A program made the position numbers and the translations under genes. The notes below the pieces were generated by a model. It ran no database searches. It worked only from the letters and a program-made list of their open reading frames with translations, and was not told where the DNA came from. Source: Gnetum montanum (taxonomy: Eukaryota; Streptophyta; Gnetopsida; Gnetales; Gnetaceae). Taken from it: a stretch of DNA of 64,000 nucleotides. Within the stretch, counting starts at the first letter, position 1; every line of letters begins with the position of its first letter. Positions 12,761 to 24,481 of the stretch are shown here, one piece after another. Location: positions 40,902 to 104,901 of the forward strand of contig MNCI01003605.1 in NCBI GenBank assembly GCA_015680685.1. Direction: 5' to 3'.

Positions 12761-14595
12761 ATGGCTTCTTCTCATGAAATCAACTCACCTAAGGGCAACA
12801 CAGAAGATAATTAGCATCATACGCATAACCGAGACCAGCCATGTCCTAAACAATCTAAGGTCACATATACTCATCCTAATGAGTATGTCCCTGACTTTAC
12901 TTTTATTCTCTATCAAGATGAGCAATTGTGATGGAGATATTTGCAAGGTAACATCGTGTTACCCCCAGATAGATCTGTCCCTAACATGCTTTTCCATGTC
13001 TTAGCACAGATTGGCATACAAGAGCAGTTTGCGGAATATGTTCTGGATAACTTTGACACAAGGGATTATCATCCCACAATGCACAACATATTCGGGACGA
13101 AAGACAGGAGAGCCAACATTCATTACTGAAGAGCAATGTCCCCCATGTCATTAGTGAAATAGGAGACAAGGAACCCCTCACAATGGATTTCTTAGAAAAT
13201 GATGTTCCTCCTCCTCACTCTAGTTAAGAGGTAAGGCATCACGACCTTCGATCAACTGTACATGCTACAGGCTCTGATCCTCGTGAGCACCAACTATTCA
13301 CGGCAAGAACAACCACTCACACTAAGGATGGACACTTAGATCATTACAACGATCGAGGCCGAAGTAGCTGAAGAGCAGGTAAGAAACATCACCACGGTGA
13401 TGGATCCCCTTCCTCTTCTCCTTCATCTCACCATTCACACTCTCCTTCCACATCTGGGCGCAGCCACCATGAACATAACGGAGCGGGTAAAAGTAAAAAG
13501 GAAGATGAAATACCTCGACAAGAAGGTCAAGAGGAGTTAGGACAAGGACAAGGACATAGGGAGAGTAGGGAACCACCATGAAGACATCACAGATATTATG
13601 AAAGGGATGATCATGATAAACCCCTACTCGCAACCCGAAGCATGCTAGACATTAGAGAGGCAGTTAGGATCCCCACAAGGCACTTAAAGGACAGCAAGAT
13701 CAAGCGTTTGGACATAAATAATATCCCACGTTTTGAAGGGGGATACAACGCTGATCCTCAACATCATTTACAGGAATTCCATGATGCCTGTGACTTGCAA
13801 AATATAGATAATGAGTGGCAGAAACTCAAGTTGTTCCGAAGGTCACTCATCAAAGAAGTAGAGAGTTGGTACTGGTCCTTAGAACCAGAAACCATCAGGA
13901 GGTGGAGTACGATGCTTGAACTGTTCAACAACAAATATCAAACGTGCTCCAGAGTGTCTAACTTGCATAAGTAGATCCAAGGCTGGAAACAAGGAGCTTA
14001 CGAACCCTTGGATGCTGCCATGGCCCATTACTATACACTGCTACATCGTTGCCCAAGCCATGGGTACGCTAAGCGGGATCAACTTTTCCACATCGTGGAT
14101 GGGCTACAAAATGAAACGAGAAGAACTCTTGGGAATTATGCCCAAGGGAGAATTTGACAACTAAGAGCCCATGAAGTTGAAAGGTTGTTGGAACAAGTAG
14201 CGCAAAAAGAGGGTGAGCTAAGGAAGAGAGAAAGTGCGAAAGAATACAACCGCGAACCCTCCCTTCGCAAGAAGGGAGTAAAATTCTGTGATGAGGAGGA
14301 TGAGTCACCACTCGAAGAGTTAGTGAATCGGAAAACCATGTCGATCCAAAAGTTAACAACTGAGGTATCAGCTAAGGTAGACCAAATGTGGGATTCCTTA
14401 GACTCAAGAATAGAAACAGTCTTGAAAATTGTAGAAGAGTCTAAGGTAGAGCAAGGTAGTGATAGAGGTAAAACTAAGCGGAGAAACTTAAGCCATGCAC
14501 ATAACAGGGGTAAGGGAAAAATTCCTATCTCCGATGAGGCTATAAATCCTAATTTAGAAAATCATAGTGGATGTGAGGTCTGCTACTATGACCAT
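12761..14595 (+). pseudogene. Element A gag, interrupted by nested B
   Basis: Gag forms the capsid and binds RNA. The likely start is ATG 12761 (MASSHEIN). An N-terminal domain follows (YTHPNEYVPDFTFILYQDEQ, then ILPP-like text), also seen in C and D. Next is a Ser/His-rich low-complexity stretch (about 13395-13500), then the retrotransposon gag domain from 13642 (LDINNIPRFEGGY, WYWSLEP, FNNKYQ) and a charged helical region. Stops include TAG 13972 and TGA 14155 inside one continuous frame, with frameshifts nearer the start. At 14587-14595 the frame reads a C-x2-C zinc knuckle (CEVCYYDH), which B splits; it resumes at 26346. Confidence 0.85.
14591..14595. repeat. Target site duplication of B (left copy)
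   Basis: ACCAT, repeated exactly at 26341-26345 after B's 3' LTR. Removing B and one copy restores A's gag reading frame. Confidence 0.93.
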
Positions 14596-14815
14596 TGAAA
14601 CACCACAAAAAATTTTGGCTAACACTTGTAGACAGAAATTAAGCTAAGTCATGTTGGTCCTTAGCATGACCAAGCTTGAAAGCCTCAAAAATAGCATCAA
14701 ACGAAATCAAAACAAGCAAGTAAAAGTTCTCTGGGACCAACAGAAGACTACGATGACATCTGGCATAAAACTTGGGAAATCTTGAGCTCAAAATACTTGG
14801 TTTTCACTAAGTATG

Positions 14816-17800
14816 CATCCTATACGCTGGCCTACACATGCCCAGCGTAAGGCCCAACGTAAAGCAACTTTTGGGGCTTAAAAACTCATCAAAACATGCT
14901 AAAGTGGAGCGTCTAGACCCCCCAGGACCTTTCCCAGGGTCCCCAGCAGGTCTTAGGCACTTGAAAATCGAATTTTGGGCTCCAAATGATGGTCTTTCAT
15001 TCCTGTACACCTAGCATAAGGCCCAACGTACAACAAATTTTGGGGCTCAAAAACTCATCAAAACATGCTAAAGTGGAGTGTCTGGACCCCATAGGACCTT
15101 TCCCAGGGTCCCCAGCAGGTCTCAAGCACTTGAAAATTGAAATTTGGGCTCTAAATGATGGTCTTTCAGTCCTGTACGCCCAGTGTATACGCCAAGGGTG
15201 CAGCCAGCGTAGAGAGACTTTCGGGCCCCAGAAGTGAGTCAGAACATGCCAGAATTGAGCGTCTGGACCCCTAGGACCTTTCCCAGGGTCCCCACTAAGT
15301 CTCAAGCACTTGAAAATTGAATTCTGGGCTCCAAATGATGGTCTTTCATTCTTGTATGTCAAGCATATACGCCCAAGGTGCAGCCAGCATAGAAAGAGTT
15401 TCGGGCCCCAGAAATGAGTCAGAACATGCCAGAACTGAGTGTCTGGACCTACCAGGACCTTTCCCAGGGTCTCCAATAGGTCTCAAGCACTTGAAAATTG
15501 AATTTTAGGCTCCAAATAATGGTCTTTCATTCCTATACGCCCAGCGTATACGCCCAAGGCGTAGCCAGCGTAGAGAGACATTCGGGCCCCAAAAATGAGT
15601 CGAAACATGCCATAACTGAGCGTTTGGACCTCCCAAGACCTTTCCCAGAGTCCCCAGTAGGTCTTAGGCACTTGAAAATCGAATTTGGGGCTCCAAGTGA
15701 TGTTCTTTCATTCCTGTATGCCCAGGGTGCAGCTAGCGTAGAGAGACTTTTGGGCCCCAGAAATGAGTTAGAATATGCTAGAACTAAGCATCTCGACCAC
15801 CCTGGACCTTTCGTAGGGTCTCCAGTAGGTCTCAGGCACTGGAAAATTGAATTTTGGGCTCCAAATATTGCTCTTTCTTTCCTGTACGCACAGCGTATAC
15901 GCCTAGGGTGCAACCAGCGTAGAGAGACATTCGGGCCCCAAAAATGAGTCAGAACATGCAAGAACTAAGCTACTGGACCCCCCAGGAACTTTCCCAGGGT
16001 CCCCAAAGGCTCTTGAAAATCAAATTTTGGCCTCCAAATGATGATCTTTCATTCTTGTACGTCACAGCGTATATGCCTAGGGTGCAGCTAGAGTAGAGAG
16101 ACTTTCGGGCACCAAAAATGAGTCAGAACATGCTAAAACGGAGCATCTGGACCCCCCAAGACCTTTCCCAGGGACCTTAGCAGGTCTGAGGCACCTGAAA
16201 ATTGAATTTTGGGCTCCAAATAATGGTCTTTCTTTCCTTTACGCCCAGGGTATACGCCAAGGATGCAGCCAACGTAAAGAGAGTTTCAGGCCACAGAAAT
16301 GAGTCAGAATATGCTAGAACTAAGTGCCTGGACCTCCCAGGACCTTTCCCAGGGCCCCTAATAGGTCTCAGGCACTGGAAAATTGAATTTTGGGCTCCAA
16401 ATATTGCTCTTTCTTTCCTGTACGCCCAGCGTATACGCCCAGGGTGCAGCCAACTTAGAGAGAATTTCGGGCCTCAGACATGAGTCAGAACATGCCAGAA
16501 CTGAGTGTCTGGACCCCATAGGACCTTTCCCAGGGTCTCCAATAGGTCTCAAGCTCTTGAAAATTGAATTGTAGGCTCCAAATAATGGTCTTTCTTTCCT
16601 TTATGTCCAGCGTATACACCCAAGATGCAACGAGCGTAGAGAGAATTTTGAGCTCCAAAAATGAGTCAGAACATTCCAGAACTGAGTGTCTGGACCTCCC
16701 AGGACCTTTCCCAGGGTCCTTAGCAGGTCTGAGGCACTTGAAAATTGAATTGTAGGCTCCAAATAATGGTCTTTCATTCCTGTATGCCCAGCGTATACAC
16801 CCAAGATGCAACGAGCGTAGAGAGAATTTTGAGCCCCAAAAATGAGACAGAACATGCCAGAACTGAGCGTCTGGACCCCCAAGACCTATCCCAGGGTCCC
16901 CAATAGGTCTCAGGCACTTGAGAATCGAATTTTGGGCTCAAAATGATGCTCTTTCATTCCTATACGCCAAGCATATATGCCCAAGGTGTAGCCGGCGTAG
17001 AGAGACTTTTGGGCCCCAGAAATGAATCAGAATATGCTAAAACTAAGTGTCTGGACCTCCCAGGACCTTTCCCAGGGTCTCCAATAGGTCTCAAGCACTT
17101 GAAAATTGAATTGTAGGCTCCAAATAATGGTCTTTCATTCCTATACGCCCAGCGTATACGCCTAGGGTGCAACCAGCGTAGAGAGATTTTCGGGCCCCAA
17201 AAATGAGTCAAAACATGCCATAACTGAGCGTTTGGACCTCCCAAGACCTTTCCCAGGGTCCCCAGCAGGTCTCAAGCACTTGAAAATTGAATTTTGGGCT
17301 CCAAATATTGCTCTTTCTTTCCTGTACGCACAGCGTATACGCCTAGGATGCAGCCAGTGTAGAGATATTTTCAGGCCCCAGAAATGAGTCAGAACATGCC
17401 AGAACTGAGTGTCTGGACCCCCCAGGACCTTTCCCAGGGTCCCTAATAGGTCTCAGGCACTTGAGAATCGAATTTTGGGCTCCAAATGATGCTCTTTCAT
17501 TCTTGTACGCCCAGCATATACGTCCACGGTGCAGCTAGCGTAGAGAGTCTTTCGGGCCCCAGAAATGAATCAGAATATGCTAAAACTAAGTGTCTGGACC
17601 TCCCAGGACCTTTCCCAGGGTCCCTAGTAGGTCTCAGGTACTTGAAAATCGAATTCTAGGCTCCAAATGATGGTCTTTCATTCTTGTATGCCCAGCGTAT
17701 ACGCCCAGTGTCCAGCCGGCGTAGAGAGACTTTTGGGCCCCAGAAATGAGTCAGAACATGCCAGAACTAAGCATCTGGACCCCCCAAGACCTTTCCCAGA

Positions 17801-18400
17801 GTCCCCAGTAGGTCTTAGGCACTTGAAAATCGAATTTGGGGCTCCAAGTGATGTTCTTTCATTCTTGTACGCCCAGCGTATACGCTAAGGGTGCAGCCAG
17901 CGTAGAGAGATTTTCGGGCCCCAAGAATGAGTTAGAGCATGCCAGAATTGAGCGTTTGGACCCTCAAGACCTTTCCTAGGGTCCCCAGTAGGTCTCAGGT
18001 ACTTGAAAATCGAATTTTTGGCTCCAAATGATGGTCTTTCATTCCTGTACGCCCAACGTATACGCCCAGGATGCAGCCAGCGTAGACAGGCTTTCGGGCC
18101 CCAGAAATGAGTCAGAATATGCTAGAACTAAGAGTCTGGACCCCACAGGACCTTTCCCAGGGTCCCCAGTAGGTCTCAGGCACTTGAAAATCGAATTTTT
18201 GGCTCCAAATGATGGTCTTTCATTCCTGTACGCCACAGCGTATACGCCTAGGGTGTAGCCAGCGTAGAGAGACTTTCAGCCCCAAAAATGAGTCAGAACA
18301 TGCCAGAAATGAGCGTTCGGACCCCCCAGGACCTTCCCCAGGGTCCCTAGTAGGTCTGAGGCACCCAAAAATCAATTTTTGACCTTAAAATGAAGCATTT
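14816..18400. repeat. ~180 bp tandem array, about 20 copies, in B 5' LTR
   Basis: I counted 20 occurrences of the block around GGACCTTTCCCAGGGTCC, spaced mostly 175-183 bp (mean about 180 between 15097 and 18328). Each unit also carries CAGCGTATACGCC (with the perfect palindrome GCGTATACGC in many copies), GCGTAGAGAGA, TCGGGCCCC, AATGAGTCAGAACATGC and TTTTGGGCTCCAAATGATG. The first two units are a variant type with AAGGCCCAACGTA. Some units lack the first TACGCC block and are ~165 bp. Confidence 0.95.
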
Positions 18401-18431
18401 TCATGTGTATTCGATGGGTACATTTTTGGCT

Positions 18432-18533
18432 TACGTTGGCATGCTATGTGCTTACGTTGGCATCCTCTACGCTTACGTTGGCATCATGTACGTTGGCATC
18501 CTGTACGCTGGCATGCTATATGCTGGATAGCTG
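18432..18533. repeat. Short motif cluster TACGYTGGCATSC in B U3
   Basis: Six spaced copies of a TACGTTGGCAT / TACGCTGGCAT motif, 17-24 bp apart, sit between the long array and the TATA box. The cluster is conserved at 25598-25693 in the 3' LTR. Confidence 0.8.
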
Positions 18534-18599
18534 TAATTTTCTTTCACACCCAGTCAATGCACCACATGTCCCCCAACCCGAGTCTAACGTCAAAACCTG

Positions 18600-18607
18600 T
18601 ATAAAAG
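18600..18607 (+). promoter_or_regulatory. TATA box of B 5' LTR
   Basis: TATAAAAG, conserved at 25766-25773 in the 3' LTR. It sets the U3/R boundary shortly downstream. Confidence 0.7.
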
Positions 18608-19179
18608 CCCAAATTTTTAGAAGATTAAAGGGGTCGGTCGGCAAATATCCCAGAGCAGACCAGAGACATTTACGCTGCGCACCAGAGCTAAAACCCTCTT
18701 ATTCTGGAAAAGCCCTGTACGCCGTGCACATAGTCTCTACGCTCCGCCTACCGCACGAACCAACCGAGTCATCCCTACATCCACCGGGGCTTTTCATTCG
18801 CCTTGTGTTCCATCACAACTGCATTAGACCGATGCACTATACTTTGACTCGGTAACACCATTGTTTATAGTTTATGCTAATTTCTTACATGTATTTCTAT
18901 TTACACTCATTTACATTTACGCCCTGTCCACATCTGTTACGCTGTTTATGCTCTCGTTTACGCCCGTTATGCCGTTTACGCATAACCCAGCATGTAGCAC
19001 TTCAGCATACGTGCAAGTAAATCCTTGTTTGATCTGCGTGCGGACCACCCAAGGCACTCTACCTTCATGCATTCCAGCTCACCCTCAGGCAAAGGTAGGG
19101 TCTTCTATGCACGCCCTGCGATCCCACGGTCTTTGTTTCCTTCCAGCCGGGGACCGACGATTTCAGGCAGTACAGAAAT

Positions 19180-19198
19180 TGGTGCTAGAAGGAGGGCC
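19180..19198 (+). other. Primer binding site of B
   Basis: TGGTGCTAGAAGGAGGGCC, five bases after the LTR end. It begins with the required TGG, and a short spacer before the primer site is usual in Tat-type elements. I do not assign the tRNA. Confidence 0.65.
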
Positions 19199-19769
19199 TC
19201 CTAAAAACCTTACCTGCAAACTTCCCAGCGTTTACGCTGATCAGCGTCTACGCTACCCTATTTAAAACTCACCATCTGCAAGTCTTCCAGCATCTACACT
19301 ATTAACCAGACGCTAACTTTATCTACAAATTCCCAGCGTCTACGCTGCTACAGTGATTTTACACTACTACAGTGGTTTTACGCTACTACAGTACTTCTAC
19401 AATATCACTACAGTGTTTTTTCAACAAAACACCCAAAACGGGCCCGTTTCAAAGCCGAATTCGCTACGATTCGCACCTACTTCAAACCAGTCTAAGTACT
19501 AACGGCCACCAACATGAATCACCTTGTCTAAGGCATACCATACACACAACATAACGATTCCAAGATGACTTCCTCTTACCTGAGATCGCCATCCACGTCC
19601 AACTACGGTTCATAATTTCATACTTAGCCAAATTTTCTCCTGTTTACTCCATACACACAGGACACTTAGACAAATTTTCAGTTTCACACCCCGGACACTC
19701 TACACACTTAGCCCGAAACACACTCAGCACTTGTTAACCAACTTGTACGTTGCCCCGTCACACATCACC

Positions 19770-22700
19770 ATGGAGTCCCAGACCTCTAATGCACAGACCT
19801 TCATAGTCCCCACACAAGAATAATATAACTACATCTGTGTGAAGATTCAAGCCAACCTTCCTCTTGACACCATAGACCAGGAGGCAAAACGAAAATTCGA
19901 GCACATATACATGGGAGGTCACGAATTCCTCCCCTCTGTATATGACATCATCCCCCTTTCTAAATCTTAGCATAAACTCATCTCCNACACATGGGGCCAC
20001 TTTCACTACATCGACCCCGCACATCCAGGGTATCACTTCACAGTTTGTGGCTAGGCAAGGGGCCATACCCCTTGTTCAACAACCCACTCACTTCAACGTG
20101 CCACACCCCACAACCGCAACTCTGGACATCGCTCCACAGCAACAAATGACAATCCAACAACCTCCCCAACCAACTAATCTACCTACTGCTCAAGAGTGGG
20201 TAGAAGCAAAATAGATGATGCAAGCGTTAGCAGATGAGGTAAAGCAACTCAAAGCTGATAACAGTGAACAAGTTAAAGTACTAGATTTCTACCACGACGA
20301 TCCAATTAGCTCTTCAGTGCCACCGTTAGCTTTACCCAAGGGAATCACACTGCCCCAATTAACCAAGTACAATGTGAAGGGAGATCCAAAAGCTCACATA
20401 GTCACGTTTCGATCAGAAACTCTATTGCTTCAAGCTTGGCCCCATGCAATCTTGTGCATGTTTGCTATGTCCTTAATGAGCGTAGCCTTAGACTGGTACC
20501 GAGCCTTGCCTCGTAACTCCATATCCTGTCTGGAGGATCTGTTACATTAGTTCATTACCCAATTTAAGTACAACCTCAAGCCTGAAGCCACACTAGACAG
20601 TCTGATACAGGTGAAACAAGCACCACTTGAGCCTGTGCAAAAGTTCATCCAACGATGGAGTGCAACCCTTAACGAACTTCATGACCCCATCCCTGAAAAG
20701 TATTTGCTTACGATTCTAAAGGGAGCCGTGAATGACTTCATTAAGTCAAAACTATACTACCTAAGCGCTCAAACATTGAGCCAAGCATTCACACAGATCA
20801 AGAACATTGAACAAGCTGCACAAACTAGCAATGACTCTGCCTATGTGGCTTACAAGAACCAACACGTTGCCAAATAAAAGGCAACAATGGAAGCTGTGGC
20901 CGCAAGCAAAAAAATAACTAACACTAGTACCAGCTCGCCTGCAACAACAGGGGCCACCTTAAGGTCCAATTTTCAATGCAAGGATCGCTCTAAGTACACA
21001 TCGCTACCTGCACGACCTTCGGAACTACTAGAGCACCTCCTTAAAGCCAGGAAAATCCAATACAAACACGTAGCGCAAAATGCTCGTCGCTGACATGACA
21101 GGTACTGTGAGTTACGAAGGAACCCCACCTTAGCAACATCGAATGAGCCCCCAGTTCCAGGACATTTCAAGTTAGACCAATTCTGTCACTACCACCAAAT
21201 GTCTGGTCACAATACCGACACTTGTCGTGCGTTAAAGGATGATCTACAAGCAATGATAGAACGGGACCAACTAAACATCAACACCTTGAATCAACCAAGC
21301 ACAGACGATGCCCCCTATGTCATAAACTCCATTGGCATAGATAGTAAGCCTAAACCTATGTGGCAACCTTTTGTGATCCATGTGCCTCCCAGCAAGGCAA
21401 CAATCCTCTCCCCCTCCACGAGAAAGGGGCCTTCCATCATCATCAAGGTGCCACCTAGAGCACTGACGACATCTTTTGTGGTCAAAGTATCACCACAGAC
21501 GTCCACTAAGACATTAAACTGGCACAATTCACCAACAACAACCACAAGGAAGCCTTTCATCATCAAAGTGCCACAACAGGCTAGTCAAATAACAACAACA
21601 CCTCTTAAACTCCCATTTATCATAAAAGTGCCACCACGCGATGGCCCCACACTTACCTTGAGCGCAACCGTAGGAAATGTCTTAACCTCTCCTCCCTCAA
21701 GAGTCAATCTTGCCAACAACACGGATAAGCCTACCAAATGGTAGCAGAAGAGGATAAACGAACAATGAACAATACCCACAGCTGAAACAAAGGACACACC
21801 TAATATACAACAACTGAACACTGGGGGCCCTACCCTTAATCCCAAACAAACCAGGCCCAAGCCCTCAACCCATACAGAGACAACCAACACAACGATAGAC
21901 AACATAGAATTTTTAGCTACACTGGCCCAGGTGAAACAAACACTCAAACAAAAGAACACAACCATGAGCTTATATGATTTGATCATGACATCATCGGCTC
22001 ATCGCGAAGCCTTAGTGCAAATGTTAGCATCCATTCCTATTATAGAGGACATCCCTACTAACATGGAATCCATCCGTGCAATGATTTCACAACACAAACC
22101 ACAAGGATTGGGTTCAAACACCTTAGCCTTTCGTGATGATGCAGTTAAAGTCAACCTCGAACGAGGGGAAGTCACAATAGCTCCATTATCGATTAGTGTA
22201 CATGTTGGGCAATGTACCATTCGCAGAGTGCACGTTGATGACGGTGTGACAACAAACGTAGTTCTATCCTCCGTCATCGACAAACTAGGCATGGCAGATG
22301 AGATCATGCCAATAGAAACCACGTGTCTAAAATCCTTTAATGGATCATGTGTCACAGTCAAGGGCACAATCAACTTAGCCTTTGTGGTAGGTGAACAATT
22401 CCCCACCAACGCGGAGTTCACTGTCATAGAAGAGATGCCTAGTTTCAACATGATTTTTGGCAGACCATGGCTAGCACAACAATGAGTCATTTTCTCACCG
22501 ATACATCAAGAAATCCACCTTCCATACGAAGGCAGACAAGTCATTATACATGGTGACAACACTCCCTTTCAAGCTGACCACAACATAGACATGTCACAGG
22601 TCTTGAAAGAGGAGCCTCTTGAAGCAAGACCCACAAGAACAAACACAACACCTAGAGCTAAAATGCCGGAACAAGGGGTAAAAACTGAAAGCCTCCTAGA

Positions 22701-22881
22701 GCAAACTAGCACGCCTCTTAGACCATGTCCAACTAAGAAACAACCACATAATCAAGACTCCCCTGTAGCCAAAGACACGTCTAAGCTCCACCCACTCTTC
22801 ACCTTTGTTCGTTGTGCATATGTCACCTTAGTTTGTATTGTATTAGCTTACAGGTTCTCTCATGGCCCGAAAAGGCCTTAA
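19770..22881 (+). pseudogene. Element B gag-protease, broken by stops
   Basis: Start ATG 19770 (MESQTSNAQTF), with TAA at 19821 and a frameshift before 19942. From 19942 one frame runs to 22881. It has a Pro/Gln-rich N-terminus, a gag domain (about 20300-20860: LPQLTKYNVKGDPKAHI, ALDWYRALP, FIQRWSATLNEL), a CX2HX4HX4C knuckle (21184-21225), a Thr-rich linker with repeated PFIIKVPP-like motifs (21369-21650), and a retropepsin-like protease (VDDGVTTNVV at 22234, FNMIFGRPWL at 22444). In-frame stops are at 20212, 20548, 20875, 21091, 21742, 21766 and 22483, each one transition from CAG, CAA, CGA or TGG. Base 19986 is N. No RT follows. Confidence 0.85.
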
Positions 22882-22945
22882 ACTAAACCGTGGCCCGAAA
22901 AGGCCTTAAACTAAACCATGGCCCGAAAAGGCCTTAAACTACAAC
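22862..22945. repeat. 28 bp tandem repeat, 3 copies, after B protease
   Basis: The core GGCCCGAAAAGGCCTTAAAC recurs three times at 28 bp steps. Each copy contains the inverted repeat GGCC..GGCC. The first copy overlaps the end of the gag-PR frame. Confidence 0.88.
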
Positions 22946-24468
22946 CGTTTCACATTATTTTCTATTTATTGGTACATTTCAATTCATGTTTTCTACAGTT
23001 TCTATTTAATATTGTTTTCTCTAGTTGCTTTTGTTTACAGGATCGTATAGACACATATGCATGCATACACCCTGACAGTCCTAACTTCATGACTTAAAAT
23101 TGATACCACAGAATGTCCTAGTGTCATGACAGTAAACTGACACCACAGAGCTTCATCTGACATGACACTAAACTATCACACTCATTCACCAGAGTCCGCT
23201 AAGGCTATAAACTAGCTTGCCTCTTCATAGTCTGCCACGACTATAAACTAGCATCGTACCATCCGCTACGATAATAAACTGGCAATGTCCAACGGGTTAT
23301 GATGTAAAACTAACCCACAACAGTCCGCTAAGACTATAAATTGGCCATATCATTTCTGGCACATTCATCTGCTGCTGTAATTCATGACATTTCTTCATCA
23401 ATGCCGGCTGCATCATTCATCACACCGGCTCTGACAACACTATTGCTGCTCATTTTGTTTTCCTTAATTTTCACATGGTGCCTTCATTTTCATCAGTCAC
23501 ATTCATGTCTGAAGTGTTCGCTAACTCATTCACTTGTGGTTTTCTTGTCTTCTTCGAGTTGTGTTTGCAGGATGACACCTAGTGGTGCTCGTACATCGAT
23601 ACACTTCATCACGGTGATAAGGTGCCACATTGTTTCTGATGCACGCAACCAGGTTAATCAATCTATTCAAAAGTACATTCCCAGTTCCCAATACATTCTC
23701 CATTTCCCCAACACTCTTACTCCCTTTCCTACTCAGTTACAGCTCCCAGATAGACCCAGTACACCCCAAAACTTGGAGCACACTATTACATGTTGTGGCA
23801 CTCTCAAGCAACTGCAACACACAATATGGCACATGAGCATGAGTGCAAAATTGAAAGAAAGGTCTTTCCAAAAAACAAAGAGACAAAACAAAAAGAAAAA
23901 AATCAAAGAAAAAGAAACGAGCAAAGAGCAAAGAGCAAAATGAACCACAAAACTCTTGGCACTTCTCATACAAACCACAGATGGGAAGGCAATTGTCTTG
24001 GAAAGAAGTACACATGTCTCACATTATCATGTTACACCTTCATATGTGGCTTTGGCTGTTGGATAATGGGTTCTCTTAAAACTTGACACAAGGATCCTGT
24101 TTCTCCAAAAAAAAAATGCACCACCTCATTGCATGCCTTTGGCTGTGACAACCAATTCTTTTAAACATGATACAAGGATCTCGTTCCTCCAAAGGACGAT
24201 TTTAGCCTTGCACAAGAATGGCATGAGTTGTTTGCACAAGATGAAGATTCCTCTCCCACACCAGCACAATTCCTTAATCAGTTCCCAATCCCCATAATTT
24301 CCATCTCCCAATCCAACTACAAGCTTCATTTCCCAATCCCAGGTACTTTTGAACACAGTGCGATGACATCTGGCCAAGTGCCAAAGGACAATGTTTCTAC
24401 CAAGTTTGCTTGTGGTGTTTTGTACTTCTTTGTCGATGCCTCTCGGGTCAATTCCTTCAGACATCAAC
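22946..24468 (+). other. Non-coding interior of element B
   Basis: No RT, RNase H or integrase motif is found on either strand. The left part has degenerate repeats ending in TATAAACTRGC (about 23190-23350). An A-rich run occupies 23868-23930. A local imperfect duplication around ACACAAGGATC / ATACAAGGATC and TCCTCCAAAGG occurs near 24085 and 24170. Confidence 0.6.
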
Positions 24469-24480
24469 AAAGAGGGGCCA
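24469..24480 (+). other. Polypurine tract of B
   Basis: AAAGAGGGGCCA lies immediately before the 3' LTR start TGAAACACC (24482). It primes plus-strand synthesis in LTR elements. Confidence 0.75.
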
Positions 24481-24481
24481 A

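Larger units (their letters stand above)
14596..19174 (+). repeat. Element B 5' LTR (4579 bp, expanded U3 array)
   Basis: TGAAACACC...GTACA. Head 14596-14805, ~180 bp array to about 18400, a TACGC-TGGCAT motif cluster (18432-18533), TATAAAAG at 18600-18607, then R/U5. The array lies upstream of the TATA box, so U3 is about 4 kb, which is very long for an LTR. Confidence 0.93.

Noticed and set aside
14807-18258. Many 60-160 codon ORFs on both strands across the ~180 bp array
   Set aside because: The unit length is close to a multiple of three and lacks stops in several frames, so ORFs recur on both strands. They are shadows of a non-coding U3 repeat.
14816-18400. CRISPR-like regular repeat
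   Set aside because: Repeats are ~180 bp and contiguous with no unique spacers, and the context is a plant LTR.
18403-18855. 150-codon ORF, present in both LTRs of B (also 25569-26021)
   Set aside because: It spans the TATA box. The two copies differ at about 18 residues, mostly replacements, giving no sign of protein selection. It is shared only because LTRs are duplicates.
18861-19265. 134-codon ORF downstream of the B 5' LTR TATA box
   Set aside because: It lies in R/U5 and crosses the LTR end and primer site, so it is not a plausible protein.
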